Below, in pieces: positions 35,072 to 43,875 of a stretch of 64,000 bases of DNA. Below the pieces are notes generated by a model. It worked only from the letters and a program-made list of their open reading frames with translations. It did not search any database and had not been told where the DNA came from. How positions within the stretch are numbered: the stretch's first letter is position 1; each line of letters begins with the position of its first letter. Origin of the DNA: Clostridium sporogenes (lineage in GTDB: Bacteria > Bacillota > Clostridia > Clostridiales > Clostridiaceae). The translations under genes and the position numbers were made by a program. The DNA is taken from assembly GCF_001020205.1 (NCBI RefSeq), contig NZ_CP011663.1, forward strand, positions 1,550,001 through 1,614,000. The letters are read 5' to 3'.

Positions 35072-36583
35072 ATGAAAAAAAAGAAAAGAAGTTTCCCGAC
35101 GGCTTTTACCGTATTATTTATTGTGTTAATTATTGCGGCTATACTTACTCATGTAGTGCCAGCAGGATCCTATTCAAAATTGAGCTATGATAGCGAAAAT
35201 AATATTTTTACTGTAATTAAACCAGATGAATCAACAAGTGAGTTACCAGTAACACAGGATACTTTAGATAAACTTAAAATTAAAGTTAATGTAGAAAAAT
35301 TTAAAGATGGCAGTATTAACAAGCCTGTAGCTATACCCGATACCTATGAAAGAGTGGAGCAGAAACCACAAGGATTTTATGAAGTGATTCAAGCACCTAT
35401 TAAAGGTGTATACGATACTATTGACATTATAATGTTTGTGCTTATATTAGGAGGGGTTATTGGAATATTAAATAGTAGTGGGGCATTTGATGCAGGCATT
35501 GCAAAGCTTTCAATAGCTACTAAAGGTAAAGAATACTTGCTGATAGTTATCATTACTCTATTAATTGCTTTAGGTGGAACTACTTTTGGACTAGCAGAAG
35601 AAACTATTGCATTATATCCAATACTTGTTCCGGTTTTTGTGGCTGCAGGTTATGATGCTTTAGTTTGTATTGCAGCTCTTTATATGGGATCATCTATAGG
35701 TACTATGTTTTCTACAGTAAATCCTTTTTCTGTTGTTATAGCATCTAATACTTCTGGTATATCTTTTGCCTCAGGATTTATATTTAGAATTATAGGACTT
35801 ATTATAGCCGTAGCTATAACTGTTATTTATATTGTAAGATATGGGTTAAAGGTAAAGAAGGATCCAAGCAAATCTATAATATATGAACAAAAAAGTGAAA
35901 TCGAAGAAAAGTTTTTAAAGGACTATAAAACTAAAGATATTCCAGAGTTTACTTTAAGTCGTAAACTAATGTTAATAATATTTATATTAACTTTTGTAGT
36001 TATGATTTGGGGTGTATCTAAAAAAGAATGGTGGTTTACTGAGATGACGGCCTTATTCCTTGTAGTAGGAATTATTTTAGGTATACTTTCACGCATGGGT
36101 GAGAAGAAATTTGTAGACAAATTTGTAGCTGGTTCAGCTGATTTAGTAGGAGTTGCATTGGTAATCGGAGTTGCAAGATCTATTAATCTTGTTATGGAAA
36201 ATGGTATGATTTCTGATACAATTCTTTATCATTCTTCAAATGCAGTAGCAGGAATGAATTCAAGTATATTTATAATATTTATGTTAATTGTATTTATAGG
36301 GCTTGGATTTTTTATACCATCATCTTCAGGACTTGCAGTACTTTCAATGCCTATTATGGCGCCTCTTGCAGATAGTGTAGGATTACCAAGAGAAGCTATA
36401 GTAAATGCTTATATGTTTGGTCAAGGACTAATTGCTTTTATAACTCCAACGGGACTTATACTGGCAACTTTAGCTATGGTAGATATTACTTATGATAAAT
36501 GGCTTAAGTTCATAATGCCACTTATGGGATATATAGCAGGATTTTCTGCTATAATGTTATTAATACAGAGTTTTGTTGGTTAA
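35072..36583 (+). CDS. YfcC/C4-dicarboxylate-carrier family transporter
   Basis: A 503-residue integral membrane transporter of the YfcC (DcuC/ArsB superfamily) type with about 12 helices. Family marks: FPTAFTVLFIVLIIAAILTHVVPAG at the N-terminus (first 20 residues of it are diagnostic), GGTTFGLAEETIALYP, FSTVNPFSVVIASN, and the second-half repeat FFIPSSSGLAVLS and TPTGLILATL. YfcC members are assigned to basic amino acid or dipeptide uptake. The start is ATG 35072 behind GGGGGG, not the ATG 54 bases earlier. Confidence 0.88.
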   Translation: MKKKKRSFPTAFTVLFIVLIIAAILTHVVPAGSYSKLSYDSENNIFTVIKPDESTSELPVTQDTLDKLKIKVNVEKFKDGSINKPVAIPDTYERVEQKPQGFYEVIQAPIKGVYDTIDIIMFVLILGGVIGILNSSGAFDAGIAKLSIATKGKEYLLIVIITLLIALGGTTFGLAEETIALYPILVPVFVAAGYDALVCIAALYMGSSIGTMFSTVNPFSVVIASNTSGISFASGFIFRIIGLIIAVAITVIYIVRYGLKVKKDPSKSIIYEQKSEIEEKFLKDYKTKDIPEFTLSRKLMLIIFILTFVVMIWGVSKKEWWFTEMTALFLVVGIILGILSRMGEKKFVDKFVAGSADLVGVALVIGVARSINLVMENGMISDTILYHSSNAVAGMNSSIFIIFMLIVFIGLGFFIPSSSGLAVLSMPIMAPLADSVGLPREAIVNAYMFGQGLIAFITPTGLILATLAMVDITYDKWLKFIMPLMGYIAGFSAIMLLIQSFVG

Positions 36584-36709
36584 ATTTATAACAAAATAAA
36601 TTTTATAAATAAGTGTATTGTATATAACTGTTTTTAAATTAAATAATTTTTATTTTATAATTTTTATAGTTTTGTTACAGTTTGAGGGTATTAGAGTATT
36701 TTAAAATTT

Positions 36710-36754
36710 AAAAGCTATGAATTTGGAATATTAAATTTCAAATTTATGGCTTTT
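36710..36754 (+). terminator. Terminator of the YfcC-type gene
   Basis: AAAAGCTATGAATTTG pairs with CAAATTTATGGCTTTT, then ATTCTTTTATT. Confidence 0.7.
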
Positions 36755-36770
36755 ATTCTTTTATTATAAG

Positions 36771-36819
36771 TTAAAAAAGAGATGAAAAAATAATTGAAAA
36801 TTTTTCATCTCTTTTTTAA
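36771..36819 (-). terminator. Bidirectional terminator, mainly for pncB
   Basis: TTAAAAAAGAGATGAAAAA pairs perfectly with TTTTTCATCTCTTTTTTAA; it begins 15 bases beyond the pncB stop. Confidence 0.9.
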
Positions 36820-36833
36820 CCTATAAATAGCTT

Positions 36834-38315
36834 TTATTCTTCATAAGTATCTGAAAACTTATGTAAAAGTTCTTGTTTAACTCTCCAAAGCTTTGGGGAA
36901 AGATCTACGTAATAGTTATGAGGGTTCTCAAACCTTAAAACTTCAGGCCAAAATCTTTCAGTTTGTTTTTTGGCAAAGGCTTTTATATCCATAACATCAG
37001 GACTTTCATAGGTTTGCTTTCCTTTATCAAATATTTTAACTAATAATTCTTCTACATAGTAATCTTTAATTTTTTTCTTTTTCCATGTAAATAAAGGATT
37101 AAATATTTCTAAGGGTTTACTTTCATCTATTTTTTCATCATTCATAGTAATAAGATCCGCAATAGCTTGATGAGAATTTTTATCATATATTCTATAAAGC
37201 TTTTTAAATCCTGGATTAGTTATTTTCTCTTCATTTTCACTTATTTTAATTTTAGGTGTTATTATTCCATCACAAGCCTCTACTGCGGCTAGCTTATATA
37301 CACCACCAAAAACAGGTTCGGATCTTGCAGTTATAAGTCTTTCACCTACACCAAAGCTATCAATTTTAGCTCCTTGATTTAGTACATCTCTTATTATAAA
37401 TTCATCTAGGGAATTTGAAACCACAATACCTACATCTTTATATCCAGCATCGTCTAACATTTTTCTGCAGGTTTTAGTAAGATAAGTTATGTCACCACTA
37501 TCTATTCTAATGCCTTTAGGTCTAATACCCTTAGGCTTTAACACTTCATTAAATACTTTTATAGCATTAGGAATACCAGATTTTAGTACATTGTAGGTAT
37601 CTACTAAAAGCACACAATTTTCTGGAGCCACTTCTGCCCAGGCTTTAAAAGCTTCATATTCTGTAGGAAATAGTTGTATCCAACTATGTGCCATGGTACC
37701 TGCAGCAGGTATTCCAAACATTTCTTCAGCTATAGTACAAGCAGTTGCACTACATCCACCAATTACAGCTGCCCTTGCACCATATATAGCACCATCATAA
37801 CCTTGAGCCCGTCTAGAACCAAATTCCATAACAGAACGATTTTCAGCGGCTCTACAGATTCTATTAGCTTTGGTAGCTATGAGCGTTTGGTGATTTATAG
37901 TAAGAAGGATCATAGTTTCTACAAATTGAGCTTGAATGGCTGGTCCGCGGACTGTAACTAAAGGCTCATTTGGAAAAACAGGATATCCTTCTGGTACTGC
38001 CCAAACATCACAAGAAAATTTAAAGTTTTTTAGATAGTCTAAAAATTCTTCGGAAAACTCCTTTTTAGATCTTAAATATTCTATATCATCTTCTGTAAAT
38101 TTTAAACCGGATAAATATTCAATAAGTTGCTGAACTCCTGCCATAATACAATAGCCCCCACCATCAGGAACTCTTCTAAAGAACATATCATAGTAGGCTA
38201 TTTTATCTCCCATACCACTTTTTAAATATCCATTTCCCATAGTAAGTTCATAAAAATCCACTAACATAGTAAGATTTCTATTATTTCTCACATCGAAGTT
38301 TTTACTGTATTCCAT
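36834..38315 (-). CDS. pncB: Nicotinate phosphoribosyltransferase
   Basis: First enzyme of the nicotinate salvage route to NAD. 493 residues. Motifs: DFYELTMGNGYL near the start, the autophosphorylated His in GTMAHSWIQLFP, LLVDTYNV, IRIDSGD and FGVGERLITA. SD GAGGAGAA precedes the ATG. Monocistronic. A dyad about 50 bases upstream (38357-38386) may be a regulatory site. Confidence 0.95.
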   Translation of the reverse strand: MEYSKNFDVRNNRNLTMLVDFYELTMGNGYLKSGMGDKIAYYDMFFRRVPDGGGYCIMAGVQQLIEYLSGLKFTEDDIEYLRSKKEFSEEFLDYLKNFKFSCDVWAVPEGYPVFPNEPLVTVRGPAIQAQFVETMILLTINHQTLIATKANRICRAAENRSVMEFGSRRAQGYDGAIYGARAAVIGGCSATACTIAEEMFGIPAAGTMAHSWIQLFPTEYEAFKAWAEVAPENCVLLVDTYNVLKSGIPNAIKVFNEVLKPKGIRPKGIRIDSGDITYLTKTCRKMLDDAGYKDVGIVVSNSLDEFIIRDVLNQGAKIDSFGVGERLITARSEPVFGGVYKLAAVEACDGIITPKIKISENEEKITNPGFKKLYRIYDKNSHQAIADLITMNDEKIDESKPLEIFNPLFTWKKKKIKDYYVEELLVKIFDKGKQTYESPDVMDIKAFAKKQTERFWPEVLRFENPHNYYVDLSPKLWRVKQELLHKFSDTYEE

Positions 38316-38773
38316 TATTAATTCTCCTCTATGTAATAGTAAAAATATATAACAACATTGTAATACTTTACAAGAGCTATTACAATACTTAGTGTTTAAA
38401 ATAAAAATATTAATCTTATTTTTATAGGGTCAACTAAAGAATTTATACAAAATATATATATTAAGTAATTATAAATAAAAATATTATATTTATTCTCTTT
38501 TTATATATTATAAATTATTAATATACATTGCATAAAATAAGAATAAGCTTATAATTATAAAAAAATGTAATAGTATTTTGTTTGTATATTATATTTTTTT
38601 ATAGCAAGACATAATAATAGACAATAATATAAAAAGCTGTTTATAATGAAAGTGGAAATTATATAAAATTTAAATTATATTAAATTTATTGTGATAAATA
38701 TATAAGTTAATATAATTTTATTTTATATATAATATTAACTATACAATTATTAATTATTCTGGAGGGGAAAATT
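38316..38773. other. Divergent intergenic region pncB / binding lipoprotein
   Basis: Holds the pncB dyad listed separately and otherwise only A+T-rich sequence with several possible -10 boxes. No ORF and no recognisable riboswitch. Confidence 0.4.
38357..38386 (-). promoter_or_regulatory. Dyad upstream of pncB
   Basis: ATTGTAATA (38357-38365) and TATTACAAT (38378-38386) form a 9-bp inverted repeat with a 12-base spacer, 42 bases before the pncB start. It is a candidate operator for an NAD-metabolism repressor; the regulator is not in this window. Confidence 0.4.
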
Positions 38774-39583
38774 ATGTTCAAGAAAAAAGTATTAAGTGTT
38801 TTATTTATGATGGTATGCATTTTATCTTTTACATTAGTTGGATGTGGTCAGAAAACGTCTTCTTCTAATGAAAAAGATAGTTCCTATTCAAAGGTTAAAG
38901 ATAATGGAAAATTAGTAGTAGGGTTATGTGCTCAATATCCACCCTTCGAGTCAAGAAATGACAAAACAAGTCAAATAGAGGGATTTGATGTAGACTTAGC
39001 TAAAGAATTAGGAAAAGAAATGAACTTAAAGGTAGAAATAAAGGATGCGGAATGGGAAGCACTTTTAGGTGGTGTTAGTAAAGGAGATTATGATGTTTTA
39101 ATAACTTGTATGTCAAAAAAAGAAGCTGCAGAGGCTAATATAAACACTTCTGATACATATTACAAATTGGATGACATAATAGTAGTAAATAAGAATAATA
39201 ATTCTATACATAATAAAGATGATTTAAAAGGAAAAGTAGTTGGGGTTCAAACATCTACTAGCAGTGAACAAGTAGTTGATAAATTAGATGGAATAAAGGA
39301 AATAAAAAGATATAATAGGAATCCTGAAGCATTCATAGATTTAAAAAATAATAGAATTGATGCTGTGGTTGTAGGGTATGCTTATGCAGCTACTGCAATG
39401 AAGGACAAAAAGGATGATAATTTAAAAATAATAAATTCACCAGTGGGTTCGTCAGATATAGTTATGGTTACTAAAAAAGGTTCCAATGATTTAACAAAAG
39501 AATTAAACAAAGCGTTAAAAAAAGTAAAAGAAAGTGGCAAATATGAAGAAATCAAAAATAAGTGGTTAAGTTTAGAGAAATAA
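38774..39583 (+). CDS. Amino-acid ABC transporter binding lipoprotein
   Basis: Family 3 binding protein, 269 residues. Signal peptide and lipobox TLVGC (lipid Cys about residue 24). The mature part has the ArtJ/GlnH pattern VGLCAQYPPFES, IEGFDVDLAKELGKEMNLKV, WEALLGGVSKGDYDVL and FIDLKNNRIDAVVVGY. It ends one base before the permease start. The substrate is probably a polar or basic amino acid. Confidence 0.9.
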   Translation: MFKKKVLSVLFMMVCILSFTLVGCGQKTSSSNEKDSSYSKVKDNGKLVVGLCAQYPPFESRNDKTSQIEGFDVDLAKELGKEMNLKVEIKDAEWEALLGGVSKGDYDVLITCMSKKEAAEANINTSDTYYKLDDIIVVNKNNNSIHNKDDLKGKVVGVQTSTSSEQVVDKLDGIKEIKRYNRNPEAFIDLKNNRIDAVVVGYAYAATAMKDKKDDNLKIINSPVGSSDIVMVTKKGSNDLTKELNKALKKVKESGKYEEIKNKWLSLEK

Positions 39584-39584
39584 T

Positions 39585-40244
39585 ATGGAACTTAATTTTG
39601 ATATTGTTTTTAGAAATTTACCATTTTTATTAAAGGCTACATTAGTAACTATAAAAATAACTTTACTTTCTTTTATTGTGGCTATTATATTAGCTTTTAT
39701 TGTAGGGGTTTTAAGAACTTATAAATTTTCTAAAATATTAGACTTTATATTAGATGCATACGTAGAAATTTTTAGAGGATCTCCGCTACTTATACAATTA
39801 TTTTTTATATATTATGGATTACCTAGCGTTGGAATAGCTATGGATGCAGAAGTAGCTGCTGTTATAGGATTAGCATTGAATGGAGCGGCGTATATGTCAG
39901 AAATTATAAGAGCAGCTATACTTTCTATAGATAGAGGTCAGGAAGAGGCAGGCTTTTCTTTAGGATATACAAGATTTCAAAATTTATGCTATATAATATT
40001 ACCTCAAGCGGCTCAAATATCTGTGCCTCCATTAGTAAATGGTTTTTCCTCACTTTTGAAAGACACATCTTTAGTATCGGTTATTTCCATAACGGAACTT
40101 ACAAGAGGTGGAAATCTCATATATTCAAGAACAGCTAGGCCCTTTGAAGTATATTTAACTTTAGGATTATTTTATTTTGTGTTAACTTATATAGTTTCTT
40201 TATGTTCAAAATTTATAGAAAAAAGAAATGAAAATTGGAATTAG
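39585..40244 (+). CDS. Amino-acid ABC transporter permease
   Basis: A 219-residue permease of the His/Glu/Gln/Arg family with five helices and the EAA loop EAGFSLGYTRFQNLCYIILP. Translationally coupled to the binding protein. There is no ATPase gene after it: a terminator follows at 40311 and then an unrelated gene. It must borrow an ATPase, for example that at 28865 or one elsewhere in the genome. Confidence 0.92.
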   Translation: MELNFDIVFRNLPFLLKATLVTIKITLLSFIVAIILAFIVGVLRTYKFSKILDFILDAYVEIFRGSPLLIQLFFIYYGLPSVGIAMDAEVAAVIGLALNGAAYMSEIIRAAILSIDRGQEEAGFSLGYTRFQNLCYIILPQAAQISVPPLVNGFSSLLKDTSLVSVISITELTRGGNLIYSRTARPFEVYLTLGLFYFVLTYIVSLCSKFIEKRNENWN

Positions 40245-40310
40245 ATTAATAAGTGAGTCTATTTGTTTGTAAAATTTTAATTAAATAATGATTATATATT
40301 TGATTATTTG

Positions 40311-40330
40311 GCAGCTAAAAGCTGCTTTTT
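40311..40330 (+). terminator. Rho-independent terminator
   Basis: GCAGCT AAA AGCTGC followed by TTTTTC, 67 bases after the permease gene. Confidence 0.75.
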
Positions 40331-40372
40331 CTTTATAATTTAAAAAACTATATTTTAAGGAGGAATTAGATA

Positions 40373-40921
40373 ATGAAAAGAAGTAAAAAAATAGTTTTGC
40401 TTGGTCATTGTATACTAAATGTAAATTCAAAGGTGGAAGGATTAGCTCAATATGAAAACAATTCTTTAGAACTTTTGGAATATTTGATAGAAAACAAATT
40501 TGGAATAATACAATTACCTTGTCCAGAGGCAGGGTTTTATGGGATGAGAAGATGGGGACATGTAAAAGAACAATTTGATACACCTTATTATAGAGAATAC
40601 TCACGAAAAATATTTTATCCTATACTTCAGCAGGTAGAAGATTATATAAATAATGGATATGAAATAAAATGCATAATAGGAATAGATGGCAGTCCAAGCT
40701 GTGGTGTTTTTCTTACATGTTCATCAAAAGAATGGAAGGGAGATTTTATAAGTAAACAGGAAACATTAAAAAAGATAGATAATATAAAATATTGTAATGA
40801 GAAAGGGATATTTATGGAAGAGATAGATAAAATGTTGAAAGAAAAAGATATAAATATTCCTATAATTTCAATAAATGAAGTTGAAAAGATTTCTTTAGAA
40901 AAGATAAAAAAATTTCTATAA
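40373..40921 (+). CDS. TudS-related putative desulfidase
   Basis: A 182-residue soluble protein related to the DUF523/TudS family, which uses a [4Fe-4S] cluster to remove sulfur from thiouracil-type bases. The three cluster Cys are recognisable: Cys13 in LLGHCILN, Cys50 in LPCPEAGF and Cys110 in DGSPSCGV. It is closest to the CD3072-type subgroup rather than classical TudS. SD AAGGAGGAA. The neighbouring helicase starts 94 bases on. Substrate is inferred from the family only. Confidence 0.8.
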   Translation: MKRSKKIVLLGHCILNVNSKVEGLAQYENNSLELLEYLIENKFGIIQLPCPEAGFYGMRRWGHVKEQFDTPYYREYSRKIFYPILQQVEDYINNGYEIKCIIGIDGSPSCGVFLTCSSKEWKGDFISKQETLKKIDNIKYCNEKGIFMEEIDKMLKEKDINIPIISINEVEKISLEKIKKFL

Positions 40922-41015
40922 ATAATAGGAAAGGTTAATATTGTAAATTTGATATTTTCTTTAGCTTCTAGTAAAGTATACTTAATTAACATTAGAAGGT
41001 TAAGGGAGTTTTTAT

Positions 41016-43028
41016 ATGATAGATTATAGTTTTTTAGATCAGTATCAAAAGGAAGCGGTTAAATGCCATAATTATAATACATTGATTGTGGCTCCACCTG
41101 GTTCTGGTAAAACCACTGTTATTATAAATAGAGTTGTACATTTAATAGAGGATTTAAACATAAATCCTAATAATATACTAGTAATAACTTTTACTAGAGC
41201 TGCAGCTATGAATATGAAGGAAAGATATAAAAAAATAAGTGATAGTAGAAGATCACCTTTTTTTGGGACTTTTCATGGCCTTTTTTATAAAATATTAAAT
41301 AGATATTATAAAAACATAAATATAATAAGCAGCAAAGAAGCCTATTCTTTAATAAATAATATACTTATATCTTATTTGGATTCTGTAAATGAGGATAAGG
41401 TAAGAGATGTTTTAAATGATATATCTTTTTTTAAAACTAGTGGGTTAACTATGGACAATTTTGTTCCTAAAATTGATAAAAGTATATTTGAGCACTGTTT
41501 TAATAGCTATGAAGAATATAAAGATAAAAAGGAGCTTTTAGATTTTGATGATTTGCAAATTAATATGTTTAAGCTTTTAAAGGAAGATGAAAGAATTCTT
41601 AAGGGTTATAAAAAATTATTTAAATATATATTAGTAGATGAATTTCAAGATTGTGATACACTCCAAATAAACATTCTTCAAATGTTATCTAAGGGTAATT
41701 CTTTATTTGCAGTAGGGGATGAGGATCAATGTATATATTCTTTTAGAGGATCTAAGCCAGAGTGTATGGTGAATTTTAACCATTATTTTGAAAAGGGAGA
41801 AAAGATATATTTAAGATATAATTACAGAAGTCCCAAAAATATAGTAGAGATTTCTAAAAATCTTATTCAAAATAATAAATTAAGAAATAATAAAAAAATA
41901 GAAGCTTATAATAACTATGATAAAAATATAGTGTTAAAATCCTTTTTAAATGAAAGGGAGCAAGCGGAGGAAATAAGTAAAATAATTAATAAAATTATAA
42001 ATGAGAGATATGAATATAAAGATATAGCTATACTTTATAGAACTAATATGGAAAGTAGAAGTTTAACAGATTTGTTTTTTAAAAAAAGAATACCCTTTAG
42101 ACTTTTAGATAAGGGGTATAATTTTTTCAATCATTTTGTATGTAGGGATATACTAGCCTATATGCAAGTATGTATAGATCCTTATGATAAAAAAAGCTTT
42201 TTAAAGATTATAAATAAACCCTTTAGATATGTAAGTAAACTAAATGTAGAAAGAGTAAGAAGATATAAATATGCTAAAAATAGTTTTGATATATTAAAAG
42301 AACAAAAGGATATTCAGCCTTTTCAAATAAAGAATTTAGAGAATCTTGAAAAGGATATAAATAAAATGAATAAAATGAGTACTCAAGATGCCATAGGACA
42401 CATAATGCATACTTTAGGTTATGAAGAATATATTAAAGAATATAGTGAAAGAATAAAAATAGATAAGGAAGAGCTTTTACAAATAGTAGATGAATTAAAA
42501 GAAGCAGGGGAAGGATATACAAGTATTTTAACTTTCTTAGTTCATGTTGAGGAAGTAGAAAAGGAAATAAATAAAAAAGAAATAAATGAAGATAGTGTAA
42601 TATTAAGTACAATACATGGGGTCAAAGGTATGGAATTTAAAAATGTAGTTATTGTAAATTGTAATGAAGATAATATTCCTTACAATAAAGCAGATGAAGA
42701 AATTAATATAGAGGAAGAGAGAAGACTTTTTTATGTAGGTATTACAAGGGCAAAAGAAAACTTATATTTAACTGTACCAAAGGTTATAAGAGGGAAAAAT
42801 AAAGAAACCTCTAATTTTATAAAGGAATGTAAGTTAGATAAAGAGTTACTAGAAAATGATTATTTTAAAGGAAAAGAAAGAGTTATTCATAAAGTGTTTG
42901 GTGAAGGGATCATTGAAAACCAAGGGAGAGATTATGTAGAGATAGTATTTTTAGATGGAACTAAAAGAAAATTTGATATAAATGTTATAACTAAGAGCAA
43001 TATTATTAAAAAGAAAAGTGTATCATAG
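41016..43028 (+). CDS. UvrD/Rep/PcrA-family DNA helicase
   Basis: SF1A helicase, 670 residues, shorter than typical PcrA (about 740). Motifs in order: Q-motif region LDQYQKEAVK, Walker A APPGSGKTT, Ia TFTRAAAMNM, FGTFHGLFY, II VDEFQDCD, III GDEDQCIYSFRG, IV YRSPKNIVE, V LSTIHGVKGMEFKNV, VI FYVGITRAKENL. The C-terminal HKVFGEGIIENQGRDYVEIV resembles the PcrA tail that contacts RNA polymerase. Role in repair or replication restart. A second, housekeeping PcrA is probably elsewhere. Confidence 0.92.
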   Translation: MIDYSFLDQYQKEAVKCHNYNTLIVAPPGSGKTTVIINRVVHLIEDLNINPNNILVITFTRAAAMNMKERYKKISDSRRSPFFGTFHGLFYKILNRYYKNINIISSKEAYSLINNILISYLDSVNEDKVRDVLNDISFFKTSGLTMDNFVPKIDKSIFEHCFNSYEEYKDKKELLDFDDLQINMFKLLKEDERILKGYKKLFKYILVDEFQDCDTLQINILQMLSKGNSLFAVGDEDQCIYSFRGSKPECMVNFNHYFEKGEKIYLRYNYRSPKNIVEISKNLIQNNKLRNNKKIEAYNNYDKNIVLKSFLNEREQAEEISKIINKIINERYEYKDIAILYRTNMESRSLTDLFFKKRIPFRLLDKGYNFFNHFVCRDILAYMQVCIDPYDKKSFLKIINKPFRYVSKLNVERVRRYKYAKNSFDILKEQKDIQPFQIKNLENLEKDINKMNKMSTQDAIGHIMHTLGYEEYIKEYSERIKIDKEELLQIVDELKEAGEGYTSILTFLVHVEEVEKEINKKEINEDSVILSTIHGVKGMEFKNVVIVNCNEDNIPYNKADEEINIEEERRLFYVGITRAKENLYLTVPKVIRGKNKETSNFIKECKLDKELLENDYFKGKERVIHKVFGEGIIENQGRDYVEIVFLDGTKRKFDINVITKSNIIKKKSVS

Positions 43029-43131
43029 AAATATTATTAGTAATAAATAAACTTCTATTCTGAATATATAGGTAACAAATTTTATATTATACACATAATA
43101 ATATAAGGAAAGCCTGATAAAATCAATTGAA

Positions 43132-43225
43132 TTCTATTGAAAATTTTAATTACATAGACTAAACGATATAAATATAAGTAGAATATTTATATTAAATCGA
43201 AGGATTTACAACCTTTTCAATAGAA
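43132..43225. repeat. 94-nt hairpin element
   Basis: The ends TTCTATTGAAAA (43132-43143) and TTTTCAATAGAA (43214-43225) pair perfectly. A second inner stem is GATATAAATAT / ATATTTATATT. It may be a small MITE remnant or a structured leader. Confidence 0.5.
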
Positions 43226-43284
43226 AAATGCATAAAAATATATATAATAATATATATTAAATGCTTTTATAGCCTTCAATATGT

Positions 43285-43313
43285 TTGACATAAAAGGAAA
43301 ATATGGTATACTA
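43285..43313 (+). promoter_or_regulatory. Promoter of the 100-aa gene
   Basis: TTGACA followed after 17 bases by TATACT, close to the sigma-A consensus; transcription would start about 50 bases before the ATG at 43369. Confidence 0.7.
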
Positions 43314-43368
43314 TATTTGAAAAATATGACGAAAATTAAAAGCATTTAAGTTTAAGGAGGAAAAAATC

Positions 43369-43671
43369 ATGATTCATTTTAAAAGAATGTGGGATGACGT
43401 ATGCAGCATTTTAGATCATAATGAAATAGAAAATTTAGAAATTCTTGAAAGCTTTAAAACAGGATTCATAGTAAAAACAGAGAATGGAACAGAATTTATA
43501 ACTAGAGATGATTTCGTTGATTTTTGGTGTCATATGCTATGCTTTAATAAAGTAACGGAAATGGATATAGAACAAAAGGGTAAAGAAACAAAAAAATGTA
43601 TTTGTGATATTGTAAAAAATTTGCCTTATATAAATGCTAATAATGGTGTGATAACTTTAGTAGAACAATAA
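43369..43671 (+). CDS. Hypothetical protein, 100 aa
   Basis: Small soluble protein beginning MIHFKRMWDDVCSILDHNEI, with a central beta segment (GFIVKTENGTEFITRDDFVDFW) and four Cys (in DVCS, WCH, LCF and KCIC). No signal peptide. It has a good promoter, SD AAGGAGG and its own terminator, so it is clearly expressed as a single gene. I know the type from clostridia only as a conserved hypothetical. Confidence 0.7.
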   Translation: MIHFKRMWDDVCSILDHNEIENLEILESFKTGFIVKTENGTEFITRDDFVDFWCHMLCFNKVTEMDIEQKGKETKKCICDIVKNLPYINANNGVITLVEQ

Positions 43672-43812
43672 GAAATATAGTATATTTTTAAGTACTTTTT
43701 TATATAAATAATAACTTAAATGCAAAATCAGGATATTATTATGTACACATATGGGTGTTTTAAAAAAGTTGCTTTTGTTGAATCTTTGAATATAATATTA
43801 TATAATTTTATT

Positions 43813-43850
43813 AAGCTCATATTCTAAAAATTAAAGAATATGAGCTTTTA
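43813..43850 (+). terminator. Rho-independent terminator
   Basis: AAGCTCATATTCT pairs perfectly with AGAATATGAGCTT, then TTA. Confidence 0.75.
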
Positions 43851-43875
43851 AATTAAGAAAAAGAGGTAGTATACT

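Larger units (their letters stand above)
43029..43368. other. Intergenic region, 0.34 kb, with hairpin
   Basis: Contains the hairpin element at 43132-43225 and a likely promoter (TTGACA at 43285-43290 and TATACT at 43308-43313, 17-base spacing) for the 100-aa gene. Confidence 0.55.

Noticed and set aside
37674..37961. Plus-strand open frame inside pncB
   Set aside because: Antisense shadow; Ser/Thr/Tyr-rich low-complexity translation and no ribosome binding site.
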